Assembly: GCF_946902045.1 (NCBI RefSeq)
Contig: NZ_OX336253.1
Location: 1,550,001-1,614,000, forward strand
Origin: Neisseria sp. Marseille-Q5346
Lineage (GTDB): Bacteria; Pseudomonadota; Gammaproteobacteria; Burkholderiales; Neisseriaceae
Length of the DNA stretch: 64,000 bases
Direction: 5' to 3'
The notes under the pieces were generated by a model that was not told the DNA's origin, made no database searches, and saw nothing but the letters and a program-made list of their open reading frames with translations. Shown here one piece after another: positions 54,254 to 63,083 of the stretch; position 1 is the first letter of the stretch, and each line of letters opens with the position of its first letter. Both the position numbers and the translations under genes were made by a program.

Positions 54254-55420
54254 TCAGACGGCCTTTACTGCTTCCAAAAGCATGAAACATGTTGAAAAGC
54301 GTCCGCTTTCCGGAACGTAACACAGGATTTTTTGGCCGTGTTCGATGGGAAAAGTGCGCATAAATTCTTCAAGGATGATGTAAATCGAGGCCGAACCCGT
54401 GTTGCCCTTGCTGTGCAGATTGGTAAACCATTTTTCCTGCGGAATGTCGAAGCCGATGTTTTTCAGGCCGTCTGAAAGGCGGTCGCGGAAAAAGCCGGAA
54501 GAGTAGTGGGGTAGGAACCAATCGATTTCTTCGGCGCGGATGCCGTGTTTGGCGGCGATTTGGGAGAGGGGTTTTTCCACTGTATAGCGGACGATATTTT
54601 CGTTCAGCAGTTTCACGTCTTGTTTGACCGCCATCAGGCTGTGGCGGCGGCCGTAATCGGCATCGGCGTGTTTCCAGCCTTCAAATACGCCGTCGCGGAA
54701 TTCTGCGCCGGCATACATGCAGGGCGGCATTTCGTTGGCGTAGGAAAGCAGGTCTATCCAATGGATTTTCAGGCTGAGGCCGTCTGAATTGGGACGGTCG
54801 GACAGATACACCGCGCCTGCGCCGTCAGACAGCATCCAGCGCAAAAAGTCTTTTTCAAACCCTATTTCGGGGGACGCGTTTTCCAGTTTTTTATGGTCGG
54901 TTTCACTTTGAAACACTTCGCCGCGCATGACCGCCGAGGCGTTTTCGGAAGCAACGGAAACTGCATGTGCGTGTTCGCCGGTACGCACGGCGTTGTAGGC
55001 GTGTTTCATCGCCGCCATACCTGCCGCACAAACGCCTGCCATGCTGAACACTTCGCAAGGCGGCATATCCAGCAAACCATGCACCATCACGCCGTGTCCG
55101 GGCATGGTTTGGTCGGGATAGGAAGTGGCGCAGGCCAGGCTGCCGATGGCTTCTGCAGGAACGCCTTGGGCAAACAGGCCGTTGACCGCTTCGGCGGCTA
55201 ATTCGGCATTGGTGTGCGTCGTGCGGCGGCTTTCGGGATCGATGGCGTAATGGCGCGACAAAATGCCGTTGGAACGCAAAATCATACGGCGTACGCGTGA
55301 AGGCACATCGCCTGCCATGCCGAGGACGGCTTCCATTTCGTCATTGCCGACGGGGGCATTGGGCAAGAAAGCAGAAACGCGGTTGAGATAAACGTCTTTG
55401 AGAGTGTTATTCGATGTCAT
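54254..55420 (-). CDS. FabH-like beta-ketoacyl-ACP synthase III family enzyme (DarB-like)
   Basis: A 388-residue thiolase-fold condensing enzyme, longer than the usual 320-residue FabH. The triad is present: Cys131 in SMAGVCAAGM, His near residue 300 in DWFLPHYSSGF and Asn near residue 340 in SKGNTGSAS. This group is used in secondary pathways such as dialkylresorcinol formation (DarB) rather than in ordinary fatty acid synthesis; acpP and fabF lie elsewhere. Its neighbours include a flavodoxin-like gene of the DarA type. Its stop TGA lies in an uptake sequence. Specificity cannot be read from sequence. Confidence 0.8.
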   Translation of the reverse strand: MTSNNTLKDVYLNRVSAFLPNAPVGNDEMEAVLGMAGDVPSRVRRMILRSNGILSRHYAIDPESRRTTHTNAELAAEAVNGLFAQGVPAEAIGSLACATSYPDQTMPGHGVMVHGLLDMPPCEVFSMAGVCAAGMAAMKHAYNAVRTGEHAHAVSVASENASAVMRGEVFQSETDHKKLENASPEIGFEKDFLRWMLSDGAGAVYLSDRPNSDGLSLKIHWIDLLSYANEMPPCMYAGAEFRDGVFEGWKHADADYGRRHSLMAVKQDVKLLNENIVRYTVEKPLSQIAAKHGIRAEEIDWFLPHYSSGFFRDRLSDGLKNIGFDIPQEKWFTNLHSKGNTGSASIYIILEEFMRTFPIEHGQKILCYVPESGRFSTCFMLLEAVKAV

Positions 55421-55439
55421 GATGTGTTTGTCAAAATAA

Positions 55440-55685
55440 TCAACCGATAAACCGCGCCGCGTAGTCGCAGCTTGCAGTCAACGGGATGTTGTGTGTTTCG
55501 GCGTATTCCATCAGCGCGCTCACCAGTAGTTTGGCAATGCCGCGATGACGGAAGTTGGGCGAGACCACGGTATGGTTTACGTCCCAGCCGCCGTTATGTT
55601 CGGTATAGCTGATATAGCCTGCTTCCAAACCGTCAATGTCGATTTGAAAGCGACGGCGTTCGGGGTAGTGGATAACTTTGGGCAT
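55440..55685 (-). CDS. Small GNAT-type N-acetyltransferase
   Basis: An 81-residue single-domain protein of the short GCN5-related type (YjdJ/NATD1-like). VVSPNFRHRGIAKLLVSALM is the acetyl-CoA-binding strand-loop-helix, and CDYAARFI closes the fold as in this group. The substrate is unknown. It lies between the flavodoxin-like gene (34 bases upstream, with an uptake sequence) and the FabH-like gene (19 bases downstream). Confidence 0.82.
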   Translation of the reverse strand: MPKVIHYPERRRFQIDIDGLEAGYISYTEHNGGWDVNHTVVSPNFRHRGIAKLLVSALMEYAETHNIPLTASCDYAARFIG

Positions 55686-55719
55686 GATGGATTCCTAGTT
55701 TGAGGCCGTCTGAAACGTG

Positions 55720-56628
55720 TTATCTGCCTGACGGTTGTCCATAATAGTCCGCCAGCTTTTTCAGACGGCCTTTGAGCAGCGGATGCAGCAGTTTTTTCAA
55801 AATTACGCTGACGGGTAAAACCACCAAAATCATCGCCAATAAAAAGACGATGTAGAAGCACAACAAGGCACGGCGCAAGAGCGGAGAAATACGGCCTGCC
55901 GCCATCAAAAGCTTGCCCCAGACGAAGAAGCTGCGGCCGGCGGTACGTTCGCTGAAAATCAGTTTTTCATTCACTTTCGCCGCACCCATATTTTGAAACA
56001 GGGTTTCGTCCAAAGGCTGTTGGTTCAATAGTGTATCGCGCAATTTCGTCCCAAACCGCGCCGCATCCGCCAATTCTTCTTCAGCAATGCCGGCGGAGGG
56101 CAGGGAGCGGAAATAGCGTTTGTCGCCGGTCAGCATCCATGCGGGCGTGGTAATGAAACTTGCCGCGCTGTTGCAGTCATCGATTTTTACGATGTTGCCG
56201 ATGAGTTTGGCGCCGTTTTGTTTCAGCAAAGATTTCATTTTTTCCTGCGCGCCCAGCCACATATTGCGGCAGCCGATAAGCGTGATGACCGGTTTGCCGT
56301 CTAACAGGCGGCGCGTTTCTTCGCGTTGCAAAAAGGCGGTAATCGGTTGCGAAGGAGAGAGGAACCAAACGGTGTAGGCAATGACCACTACATCGTAATC
56401 TTCGGATGGAATTTGCGGCGGCAGAATTGGGGCGGGTTTTAAATGGACGGTTTCAGGAAAGGTATCGAAAAAACACCAAAACGGCCACGGAAACGGAAAC
56501 GCCTGCTCCGGTACGATATTGACACAATCGACCTGTACGCCGGCTGTTTGCAACGGCGCGGCAAAATTTCGAGCCAGGCTGGAGAGCTGCCCCGTTTGCG
56601 AGTAATGCACAATCAGCACCTTTTTCAT
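55720..56628 (-). CDS. Flavodoxin-like membrane-associated protein, DarA-like
   Basis: A 302-residue protein. Residues 1-190 have a flavodoxin fold: VLIVHYSQTGQLSSLARNFA is the FMN phosphate loop, AYTVWFLSPSQPITAFL and VITLIGCRNMW follow. Near residues 245-270 is one strong membrane helix (FYIVFLLAMILVVLPVSVI), then a basic tail. Similar proteins are annotated as DarA, the partner of DarB in making dialkylresorcinols; here a DarB-like synthase lies two genes on. AGGGA precedes the ATG. It heads the five-gene operon. I am fairly sure of the fold and less sure of the DarA role. Confidence 0.7.
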   Translation of the reverse strand: MKKVLIVHYSQTGQLSSLARNFAAPLQTAGVQVDCVNIVPEQAFPFPWPFWCFFDTFPETVHLKPAPILPPQIPSEDYDVVVIAYTVWFLSPSQPITAFLQREETRRLLDGKPVITLIGCRNMWLGAQEKMKSLLKQNGAKLIGNIVKIDDCNSAASFITTPAWMLTGDKRYFRSLPSAGIAEEELADAARFGTKLRDTLLNQQPLDETLFQNMGAAKVNEKLIFSERTAGRSFFVWGKLLMAAGRISPLLRRALLCFYIVFLLAMILVVLPVSVILKKLLHPLLKGRLKKLADYYGQPSGR

Positions 56629-56936
56629 TATCTTCCCTGCAATGAGTAAGTTATGGTTGGTTTGGACGGTATTATATAGTAAACCGACCTGCCTTGAACT
56701 TTATTCATATTCAGTATGTTCGCGAAAGTTTCAGCCGGTTTGGATGGAAGCGCCGTATTCTGTCGGAATAGGGCGGTGAAGCAGATTTTTATGCCATGCC
56801 AACATGAACAACGGCCGTCTGAAATTTTTCAGACGGCCTTGTGTGGAAAACGGGACGCATGGTCTGGAACGGGATTTGCGCTAAGTATAGTGTGCAAATC
56901 GTATAGATAAAAAAATAACCGCTTCAAGGCGGTTGG
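56629..56936. other. Intergenic region upstream of the DarA-like operon
   Basis: On the minus strand a TATAAT (56676-56671) lies about 43 bases before the DarA-like ATG and may be its -10 element; no good -35 is seen. An uptake-sequence pair at 56812-56840 forms a hairpin that could end the tRNA-Phe transcript. No gene is visible. Confidence 0.5.
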
Positions 56937-57012
56937 TGGTGGCCAGAGGCGGAATCGAACCGCCGACACACGGATTTTCAATCCGTTGCTCTACCAACTG
57001 AGCTATCTGGCC
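56937..57012 (-). tRNA. tRNA-Phe(GAA)
   Basis: A 76-base tRNA with encoded CCA. The acceptor stem GGCCAGA pairs with TCTGGCC. The D arm is GCTCAGTTGGTAGAGC, the anticodon loop TTGAAAA gives GAA (complement at 56977-56979) and the T arm is GGCGGTTCGATTCCGCC. Confidence 0.98.
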
Positions 57013-57038
57013 TTCGCGTGTTTCGTTGCGAGATGTGA

Positions 57039-57067
57039 ATTAAACCAAATTTCGTTGCCTTGTGCAA
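57039..57067 (-). promoter_or_regulatory. Promoter of tRNA-Phe
   Basis: On the minus strand TTGCAC (57067-57062), 17 bases and TTTAAT (57044-57039), about 27 bases before the mature tRNA 5' end. Confidence 0.6.
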
Positions 57068-57216
57068 GCGTTTGCAGGCTTTATTTTTGAGGTGGTAAAT
57101 TAAGATTTTGTTTTGTATTGAATTATTTTTCGTTTTAATTAGCGGTTTTTAGGTTTGCCGGTTTGATTTTCAGACGGCCTAAGATACAATCGGCTTTTTT
57201 GCTTTGGATTTATGCC

Positions 57217-57777
57217 ATGCTTTATGTGTTTGTTCGTGATATGTGGGATGTTTTGCGTTTGCGCTATCGTTCGCCGGAGACGTATTTGTATTCGCCTTTG
57301 GTGATGGCGGCGGTGTTGCTGCTGTTGGGTGTGGTGAACGCGGCCAGCATGTCGCCTTTGTTTGGCAGTGGTGCGGCGGCGGTGTGCCTGTCAGTGATTT
57401 TGGTGATTGTGAAATGGTTGGTGTTGAGCCGCTCAATGCGCAAGGTGCTGCATTATTACGGTGCGCCCCGGCTGCCTTTGTGGGGCTTTATTTTGGTGTC
57501 TGAGGCTTTGCTGCTGCCGCTGTTGCTGGTGTTGTATGTGCCGGCGTTGGCTGCGTTTGCGCTGTTGTGGCAGGCTTGGGTTTTTGTGGTGCAGGTACGC
57601 GGTTTGATGTGGATGGGGAATGCGACGGTAGGCCGTGTTTTGGTGGGCTATGTGTTGTATGGTATCGGGGTGCTGTGTGTGGGTACGGTGATTCTGATGC
57701 TGTTTATTGCCGCCGGTTGGTTGGACATGGAAACGTTGAATCAAAACCTGCAGGCGTTGATGTCTGCCCGTCAATAA
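57217..57777 (+). CDS. Hypothetical multi-pass membrane protein
   Basis: A 186-residue inner-membrane protein with about four or five helices (near residues 25-45, 50-70, 95-125 and 140-165) and a short cytoplasmic start MLYVFVRDMWDVLRLRYRSP. There are no catalytic motifs. The ATG at 57217 is preferred over a frame opening at 57163 that lacks an ATG. I do not recognise the family. It converges on coaD with a shared hairpin. Confidence 0.7.
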   Translation: MLYVFVRDMWDVLRLRYRSPETYLYSPLVMAAVLLLLGVVNAASMSPLFGSGAAAVCLSVILVIVKWLVLSRSMRKVLHYYGAPRLPLWGFILVSEALLLPLLLVLYVPALAAFALLWQAWVFVVQVRGLMWMGNATVGRVLVGYVLYGIGVLCVGTVILMLFIAAGWLDMETLNQNLQALMSARQ

Positions 57778-57789
57778 TTAATGAAAATT

Positions 57790-57823
57790 GAAAGGCCGTC
57801 TGAAATGTTCGGACGGCCTTTGT
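57790..57823 (+). terminator. Bidirectional uptake-sequence terminator
   Basis: AAAGGCCGTCTGAAATGTTCGGACGGCCTTT includes one variant arm (TTCGGACGG). It lies between the converging membrane-protein gene and coaD. Confidence 0.82.
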
Positions 57824-57824
57824 T

Positions 57825-58337
57825 TTATGTGTTTGTTTCGTGGTCTTGCAGGATTTTTTGATAGACTGGGTCGGGGAGATAGCGGCCTATCATGTCGCGC
57901 CAGCCTTGTGGGCCGACCAAGCCTTTGACCATGGTGGAGGACACTTCGGCGATTTCGCGCGGCGGCATTAGGAAGACGGTGGAAATTTCGGGGGCGATGT
58001 CGCTGTTGATGTAGCGCATTGAGCGTTCGTATTCGTAGTCGGCGGCGGAACGGATGCCACGGACGATGAAATTGGCGTTGGCTTCGCGGGCATAATCGAC
58101 CAAAAAACGGTTTTCAAACACGCTGATGCGGACGTTGGGGAAGGGGTGGGTAATGGCATTGAGCATGGCGCGGCGTTCTTCTATGGTGTAGGTGCTGCGC
58201 TTTTCGGGATTGGTGCCGATGGCGACGATGAGTTCGTCAAAGAGGGATTGGGCTTCCTGTATCATCCACAGGTGGCCGAGGGTGGGAGGGTCGAAGCTGC
58301 CTGCGTACACGGCACGGCGCGGAGTGGTCGTGGTCAT
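57825..58337 (-). CDS. coaD: Phosphopantetheine adenylyltransferase
   Basis: A 170-residue nucleotidyltransferase for the penultimate step of coenzyme A synthesis. The motif [16 protein letters not shown] near residue 10 holds the T/HxGH nucleotide site. [14 protein letters not shown] near residue 90 and the late [13 protein letters not shown] are the other signatures. Length is standard. Confidence 0.96.
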   Translation of the reverse strand: MTTTTPRRAVYAGSFDPPTLGHLWMIQEAQSLFDELIVAIGTNPEKRSTYTIEERRAMLNAITHPFPNVRISVFENRFLVDYAREANANFIVRGIRSAADYEYERSMRYINSDIAPEISTVFLMPPREIAEVSSTMVKGLVGPQGWRDMIGRYLPDPVYQKILQDHETNT

Positions 58338-58403
58338 TTTGAGTTGGGAATGGGGTTTGTGTGGCGTTCAGGATAGGGGAGTTTGCCGGTGATGTCAAAA
58401 ATC

Positions 58404-58437
58404 AAAAAGGCCGTCTGAAATTTCAGACGGCCTTTGC
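58404..58437 (-). terminator. Uptake-sequence terminator of the Bax-inhibitor gene
   Basis: AAAAAGGCCGTCTGAAA directly abuts TTTCAGACGGCCTTT, seven bases beyond the minus-strand stop. Confidence 0.85.
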
Positions 58438-58444
58438 GGCTTTA

Positions 58445-59131
58445 TCAGTCGTCACCACTAATAGAGATGAGGATTCTCAAGAGACTGCTGAAAATGTTGT
58501 AGATGGAGATGAAGATGGTCAGCGCTGCGCTGATGTGGCTGTCTTCACCGCCGTCGATAACGGCACGTACCTGCCACATAATCATCAGGGAGCTGAAGAC
58601 AACGAAGCCGGCTGCGATGGTCAGGCTCAGGGCAGGGATGTTGAGGAAGATGTTGGCCACAACGGCAATCATGAGCACGATCGCACCGGCACCGAGGAAG
58701 CTGCCGAGTTTGTTCATGTTCATTGTGGTGCGGCGTGCCATGGCGGACATGGTGAAGAATACACCGGCGGTCATGGCGGCGGCCGTACCGACGATTTGCG
58801 CGCCGTTGTTAATAGACAGGGTGTATTGCAACATAGGGCTGATGGCAAGGCCCATGCCGAAAGTGAAGATCATCAACAGGGCTACGCCGACGTTGTTGTA
58901 ACGGTTTTTCTCAATCAGGAAGGTCATGCCGTAGAAAAAGCCGAAGAAGGCGGCCAGGGCAACATAGTATGAACCGAACATGGCGAAAATGTTAAAGCCT
59001 GTTTTGGCGGAAAAGAACGCGCCGGCAATGGCAGGAATGAAAGACAGGCCGAGCAGGCGGTAGGTTTTTTGCAGGACGGTATTTTTGGCAACCGAGCCTT
59101 GCGAGGTATAGTCGTAAACGTCGTTTTGCAT
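58445..59131 (-). CDS. Bax inhibitor-1/YccA family membrane protein
   Basis: A 228-residue inner-membrane protein with seven helices. The family motif is near the C-terminus (FISIYNIFSSLLRILISISG) and the Gly-rich helix FGMGLAISPMLQYTLSIN is in the middle. Bacterial members are proton-sensitive calcium-leak channels or FtsH-associated proteins. It stands alone with a terminator on each side. Confidence 0.9.
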   Translation of the reverse strand: MQNDVYDYTSQGSVAKNTVLQKTYRLLGLSFIPAIAGAFFSAKTGFNIFAMFGSYYVALAAFFGFFYGMTFLIEKNRYNNVGVALLMIFTFGMGLAISPMLQYTLSINNGAQIVGTAAAMTAGVFFTMSAMARRTTMNMNKLGSFLGAGAIVLMIAVVANIFLNIPALSLTIAAGFVVFSSLMIMWQVRAVIDGGEDSHISAALTIFISIYNIFSSLLRILISISGDD

Positions 59132-59246
59132 GGCGTTTGCTCCAGTGTGGATTGAAATGAATGAAATTTGGATTCTAACAGAGAATCATGGGTTTGTATG
59201 ATTTATCTGTTCTATTTGTCTAATATGCGGGGCAATCGGGAATTTT

Positions 59247-59283
59247 AAAGGCCGTCTGAAAATTGGGTTTCAGACGGCCTTGG
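59247..59283 (-). terminator. Uptake-sequence terminator of the iron-trafficking gene
   Basis: AAAGGCCGTCTGAAA and TTTCAGACGGCCTT are separated by about five bases, twelve bases beyond the minus-strand stop. Confidence 0.85.
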
Positions 59284-59294
59284 CTTTTCAATGC

Positions 59295-59570
59295 TTATTT
59301 AGGCTCTTGCGGAACATAGCCTTGTACGGCATCTGCTCCGTCGCCGAAGAAGTATTGTTCCATCTGCTGGGCGAGGTATTCGCGTGCGCGCGGATCGGCA
59401 AGGCTTAGGCGGTTTTCGTTGATCAGCATGGTTTGGTGGCGGGTCCAAGCCATCCATGCTTCTTGGGAAACGTTTTCGAAGATGCGTTTGCCCAGTTCGT
59501 TGGGCAGCGGCGGAAATTTCATGCCTTCGGCTTCTTTGCCGAGTTTGACGCAGTGAACCATACGGGTCAT
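59295..59570 (-). CDS. yggX: Probable Fe(2+)-trafficking protein (YggX)
   Basis: A 91-residue cytosolic protein linked to iron-sulfur protection. It starts [20 protein letters not shown] and has [19 protein letters not shown] then [19 protein letters not shown], the YggX signature with its single conserved Cys near the start. The Met three residues on (start at 59561) is an equally usual beginning. It is divergent from glnE. Confidence 0.93.
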   Translation of the reverse strand: MTRMVHCVKLGKEAEGMKFPPLPNELGKRIFENVSQEAWMAWTRHQTMLINENRLSLADPRAREYLAQQMEQYFFGDGADAVQGYVPQEPK

Positions 59571-59697
59571 GGCGGTTTCCTTATGATGGGTTGCAAAGTT
59601 GGTATTTTAGCCGATTGCACGGATAGGGGAAAGCGTGGGTTTCAGACGGCCTGAAACCTTGCTATGATGGTCTTTTCTGTTTATTCAGGCAAAGATT

Positions 59698-62382
59698 ATG
59701 AACCGCCTCGATACTGCCCGCCGTTATTCCCTTTTTCTCGCCCGCAATCTTGATTCCGGCAAACTCAAGCCCGAAATTTTCCTGCCCATGCTGGACAAGG
59801 TTTTGACCGAAGCTGATTTTCAAGCTTTTGCGGATTGGGGCAAAATCCGCGCGGAAGAAAATGAGGAAGAGTTGGCGCGGCAGTTGCGCGAGTTACGCCG
59901 TTATGTGGTGTCGCAGATTATCGTGCGCGATATCAACCGCATCAGCGATTTGAACGAAGTAACCCGCACGATTACGCTGTTTGCCGATTTTGCCGTCAAT
60001 ACCGCGCTGGATTTCGCCTACGCCTATTATCAGGATATGTACGGTACGCCGATCGGGCGTTATACGAAATCGCCGCAGCATTTGAGCGTGGTGGCGATGG
60101 GCAAGGCGGGCGGCTATGAGTTGAACGTGTCTTCCGACATCGATTTGATTTTCATTTATCCCGAATCGGGCGACACCGACGGCAGGCGCGAACGGGGCAA
60201 TCAGGAGTTTTTCACCAAAGTCGGACAGAAACTGATTGCGCTGCTGAACGACATTACTGCCGACGGGCAGGTGTTCCGCGTCGATATGCGGCTGCGTCCG
60301 GACGGCGACTCCGGCGCGCTGGTATTGAGTGAAACCGCGCTGGAGCAATACCTGATTACGCAAGGGCGAGAATGGGAACGCTATGCGTGGTGCAAAGGCC
60401 GCGTGGTTACGCCGCATCCGAACGACATCAAAGCGCTGGTGCGTCCCTTTGTGTTTCGCAAATATCTGGATTACAGCGCATATGAAGCAATGCGCAACCT
60501 GCACCGCCAAATCCGTAGCGAAGTCAGCAAAAAAGGCATGGCGGACAACATCAAACTCGGCGCGGGCGGCATCCGCGAAGTCGAATTTATCGCCCAGATT
60601 TTCCAAATGATACGCGGCGGCCAAATGCGCGCGCTGCAACTGAAAGGCACGCAAGAAACGCTGAAGAAACTTGCCGAGCTGGGCATTATGCCGTCTGAAA
60701 ACGTCGAAACCCTGCTGGCCGCCTACCGATTCCTGCGCGACGTCGAACACCGCCTGCAATACTGGGACGACCAGCAAACCCAAACCCTGCCCACCTCGCC
60801 CGAACAGCAACAACTGCTCGCCGAAAGCATGGGCTTCGACAGCTACGCCGCTTTTTCAGACGGCCTCAATGTTCATCGGAACAAAGTCAATCAGTTGTTT
60901 AACGAAATCTTGAGCGAACCCGAAGAACAAACGCAAGACAACAGCGAATGGCAATGGGCATGGCAGGAAAAACCCGACGAAGAAGAACGGCTAGGCCGTC
61001 TGAAAGAATATGGGTTTGATGCCGAAACCATCGCCACACGGCTCGACCAAATCCGCAACGGCCATAAATACCGCCACCTTTCTGCACACGCCCAGCCGCG
61101 TTTTGACGCCATTGTGCCGTTGTTGGTACAAGCGGCGGCCGAGCAACCCAACCCGACCGATACGCTGATGCGGCTGTTTGACTTCCTCGAAAACATCAGC
61201 CGCCGCTCCGCCTATCTCGCCTTCCTCAACGAACATCCGCAAACCTTGGCGCACCTAGCACAAATCATGAGCCAAAGCTCATGGGTGGCGGCGTATCTGA
61301 GCAAATACCCGATTCTGCTGGACGAACTCATCAGCGCCCAGCTTTTGGATACCACGTTTGACTGGCCGGCACTTGCCGTCTCGCTTTCAAACGACCTCAA
61401 AGCCTGCGGCGGCGATACTGAAGCGCAAATGGACACATTGCGCCATTTCCAACACGCCCAAGTCTTCCGCCTCGCCGTTCAAGACCTTGCCGAATTGTGG
61501 ACGGTAGAATCACTTTCCGATCAACTCTCCGCACTTGCCGACACCATCCTCGCCGCCGCTGTGCCATGCGCGTGGGCGGATATGCCCAAAAAACACCGCG
61601 ACACGCCGCAATTTGCCATCATCGGCTACGGCAAACTGGGCGGTAAAGAGCTCAGCTATTCCTCCGACCTTGACTTGGTCTATCTTTACGACGATCCGCA
61701 TCCCGATGCAGGAGACGTGTACAGCCGCCTTGCCCGCCGCCTGACCAACTGGCTTTCCGCCGCCACCGGCGCAGGCAGCCTCTACGAAACCGACCTGCGC
61801 CTGCGCCCCAACGGCGATGCAGGTTTCCTCGCCCACAGCATCGCCGCCTTTGAAAAATACCAGCGCGAAAACGCCTGGACATGGGAACACCAATCCCTTA
61901 CCCGTGCCCGTTTTATCTGCGGTACGCCTGATGTTCAGACGGCCTTCGACCGCATTCGCACCGAAATGCTGACCGCTGAACGCGACCAAACCGTTTTAGC
62001 AGGCGAAATCATCGAAATGCGCGAAAAAATGTTCCCCACCCACCCGCCGGTTGACAGCAACGTCAAATACGCGCGCGGCGGCGTGGTCGATGTTGAATTT
62101 ATCGTCCAATATCTGATACTTGCCCATGCCCGCCAGTATCCGCAACTCTTGGATAACTACGGCAACATCGCCCTATTGAACATCGCCGCCGACTGCGGCC
62201 TCATCGACAAAACCCTCGCCGAACAAAGCCGCACCGCCTACCGCTTCTACCGCCAGCAGCAACACAACACCAAACTGCGCGACGCCAAAAAAACCGAAGT
62301 GACGGACGAATTGCTGACCCACTACGGCAACGTGCGAAAACTGTGGCAGGAAGTATTCGGGGCAGAAGTGAAGTTCGGATAA
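59698..62382 (+). CDS. glnE: Glutamine synthetase adenylyltransferase/deadenylase
   Basis: An 894-residue regulator of glutamine synthetase with two nucleotidyltransferase domains. The N-terminal deadenylase holds KAGGYELNVSSDIDLIFIYP near residue 135 and GAGGIREVEFIAQ near 285. The C-terminal adenylyltransferase holds IGYGKLGGKELSYSSDLDLV near 640 and RGGVVDVEFIVQYL near 795. All metal-binding Asp pairs are present. It is slightly shorter than the E. coli enzyme (946). Uptake sequences inside read SDGLN and similar. Confidence 0.95.
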   Translation: MNRLDTARRYSLFLARNLDSGKLKPEIFLPMLDKVLTEADFQAFADWGKIRAEENEEELARQLRELRRYVVSQIIVRDINRISDLNEVTRTITLFADFAVNTALDFAYAYYQDMYGTPIGRYTKSPQHLSVVAMGKAGGYELNVSSDIDLIFIYPESGDTDGRRERGNQEFFTKVGQKLIALLNDITADGQVFRVDMRLRPDGDSGALVLSETALEQYLITQGREWERYAWCKGRVVTPHPNDIKALVRPFVFRKYLDYSAYEAMRNLHRQIRSEVSKKGMADNIKLGAGGIREVEFIAQIFQMIRGGQMRALQLKGTQETLKKLAELGIMPSENVETLLAAYRFLRDVEHRLQYWDDQQTQTLPTSPEQQQLLAESMGFDSYAAFSDGLNVHRNKVNQLFNEILSEPEEQTQDNSEWQWAWQEKPDEEERLGRLKEYGFDAETIATRLDQIRNGHKYRHLSAHAQPRFDAIVPLLVQAAAEQPNPTDTLMRLFDFLENISRRSAYLAFLNEHPQTLAHLAQIMSQSSWVAAYLSKYPILLDELISAQLLDTTFDWPALAVSLSNDLKACGGDTEAQMDTLRHFQHAQVFRLAVQDLAELWTVESLSDQLSALADTILAAAVPCAWADMPKKHRDTPQFAIIGYGKLGGKELSYSSDLDLVYLYDDPHPDAGDVYSRLARRLTNWLSAATGAGSLYETDLRLRPNGDAGFLAHSIAAFEKYQRENAWTWEHQSLTRARFICGTPDVQTAFDRIRTEMLTAERDQTVLAGEIIEMREKMFPTHPPVDSNVKYARGGVVDVEFIVQYLILAHARQYPQLLDNYGNIALLNIAADCGLIDKTLAEQSRTAYRFYRQQQHNTKLRDAKKTEVTDELLTHYGNVRKLWQEVFGAEVKFG

Positions 62383-62500
62383 ACAGGCGGGCGTATTCAG
62401 CGTCAAAAGCCCTGTACAGCAACACAATTTACCGCCACAACAAACGAGCTTTAAAAGGCAAACTTTCGAACATAAAGAAAGCGCTGTTTTGTGAACCTAT

Positions 62501-62536
62501 AAAAAAGGCCGTCTGAAATTTTTCAGACGGCCTTTT
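62501..62536 (+). terminator. Bidirectional uptake-sequence terminator
   Basis: AAAAAAGGCCGTCTGAAA pairs with TTTCAGACGGCCTTTTA between the converging glnE and the small membrane-protein gene. Confidence 0.88.
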
Positions 62537-62543
62537 ATGGTAT

Positions 62544-62774
62544 TTATTCTTCTTCCTCTTCCGGTTCAGCCTCTGCCTCTGCAGGTTTTTCAAGGAAGTT
62601 GCCTGCCAACCACAGTAAAGCGCCACTACCTGTAATGCCTGCTTTAATCCATAGGGCGGTATCTTCGCCCCATTCGTAAATCCAGGCCAAAACTTTGGGG
62701 ACGGCGTTCATATAATTCAAACCGAATGCCAATACGCCGAGGATAAATAAAGTACTGCCCAAGCTTTTCATCAT
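62544..62774 (-). CDS. Small membrane protein with acidic tail, unknown function
   Basis: A 76-residue protein with two hydrophobic helices (about residues 6-24 and 44-60). Its C-terminal tail is almost entirely acidic (EAEAEPEEEEE). A ribosome site AAGGAA lies ahead of the ATG. I recognise no family. It is monocistronic. Confidence 0.65.
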   Translation of the reverse strand: MMKSLGSTLFILGVLAFGLNYMNAVPKVLAWIYEWGEDTALWIKAGITGSGALLWLAGNFLEKPAEAEAEPEEEEE

Positions 62775-63083
62775 TATTCCTTATAAAATCAAATGGGTGC
62801 ATCAAAGCCAATCAGTAGGTGCAATGATGCTGAGTGAATGTAAATATGTCAAAAGATGGCATTATAGTAGGTTTTATGTAAGGAAGATATTTTTATAAAA
62901 GCTGATTGGCAGCTTGAAGCGGTTAACTGCCGGGTATATAGGGAAGATTTTTGTTTACGTATTACTGATTTAGCTTGAGCATAATCTGTAAAAGCAGTTC
63001 TCATTTTGTGTCGATATTGTGATAAAGCAAAACAAGTTCTAAAATATGCAGTTCATTTTCATATTAAAAACAAGGAGAAACTA
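62775..63083. other. Intergenic region upstream of thiO
   Basis: 309 AT-rich bases between divergent genes. I looked for a TPP riboswitch (CTGAGA and the pyrimidine-sensing stem) and did not find one. No reading frame with a ribosome site is present apart from thiO itself (AAGGAG at 63072). Confidence 0.5.

Noticed and set aside
62775..63083. TPP riboswitch before thiO, or before thiE at 49191-49304
   Set aside because: No CTGAGA core or matching stems found by eye in either region.
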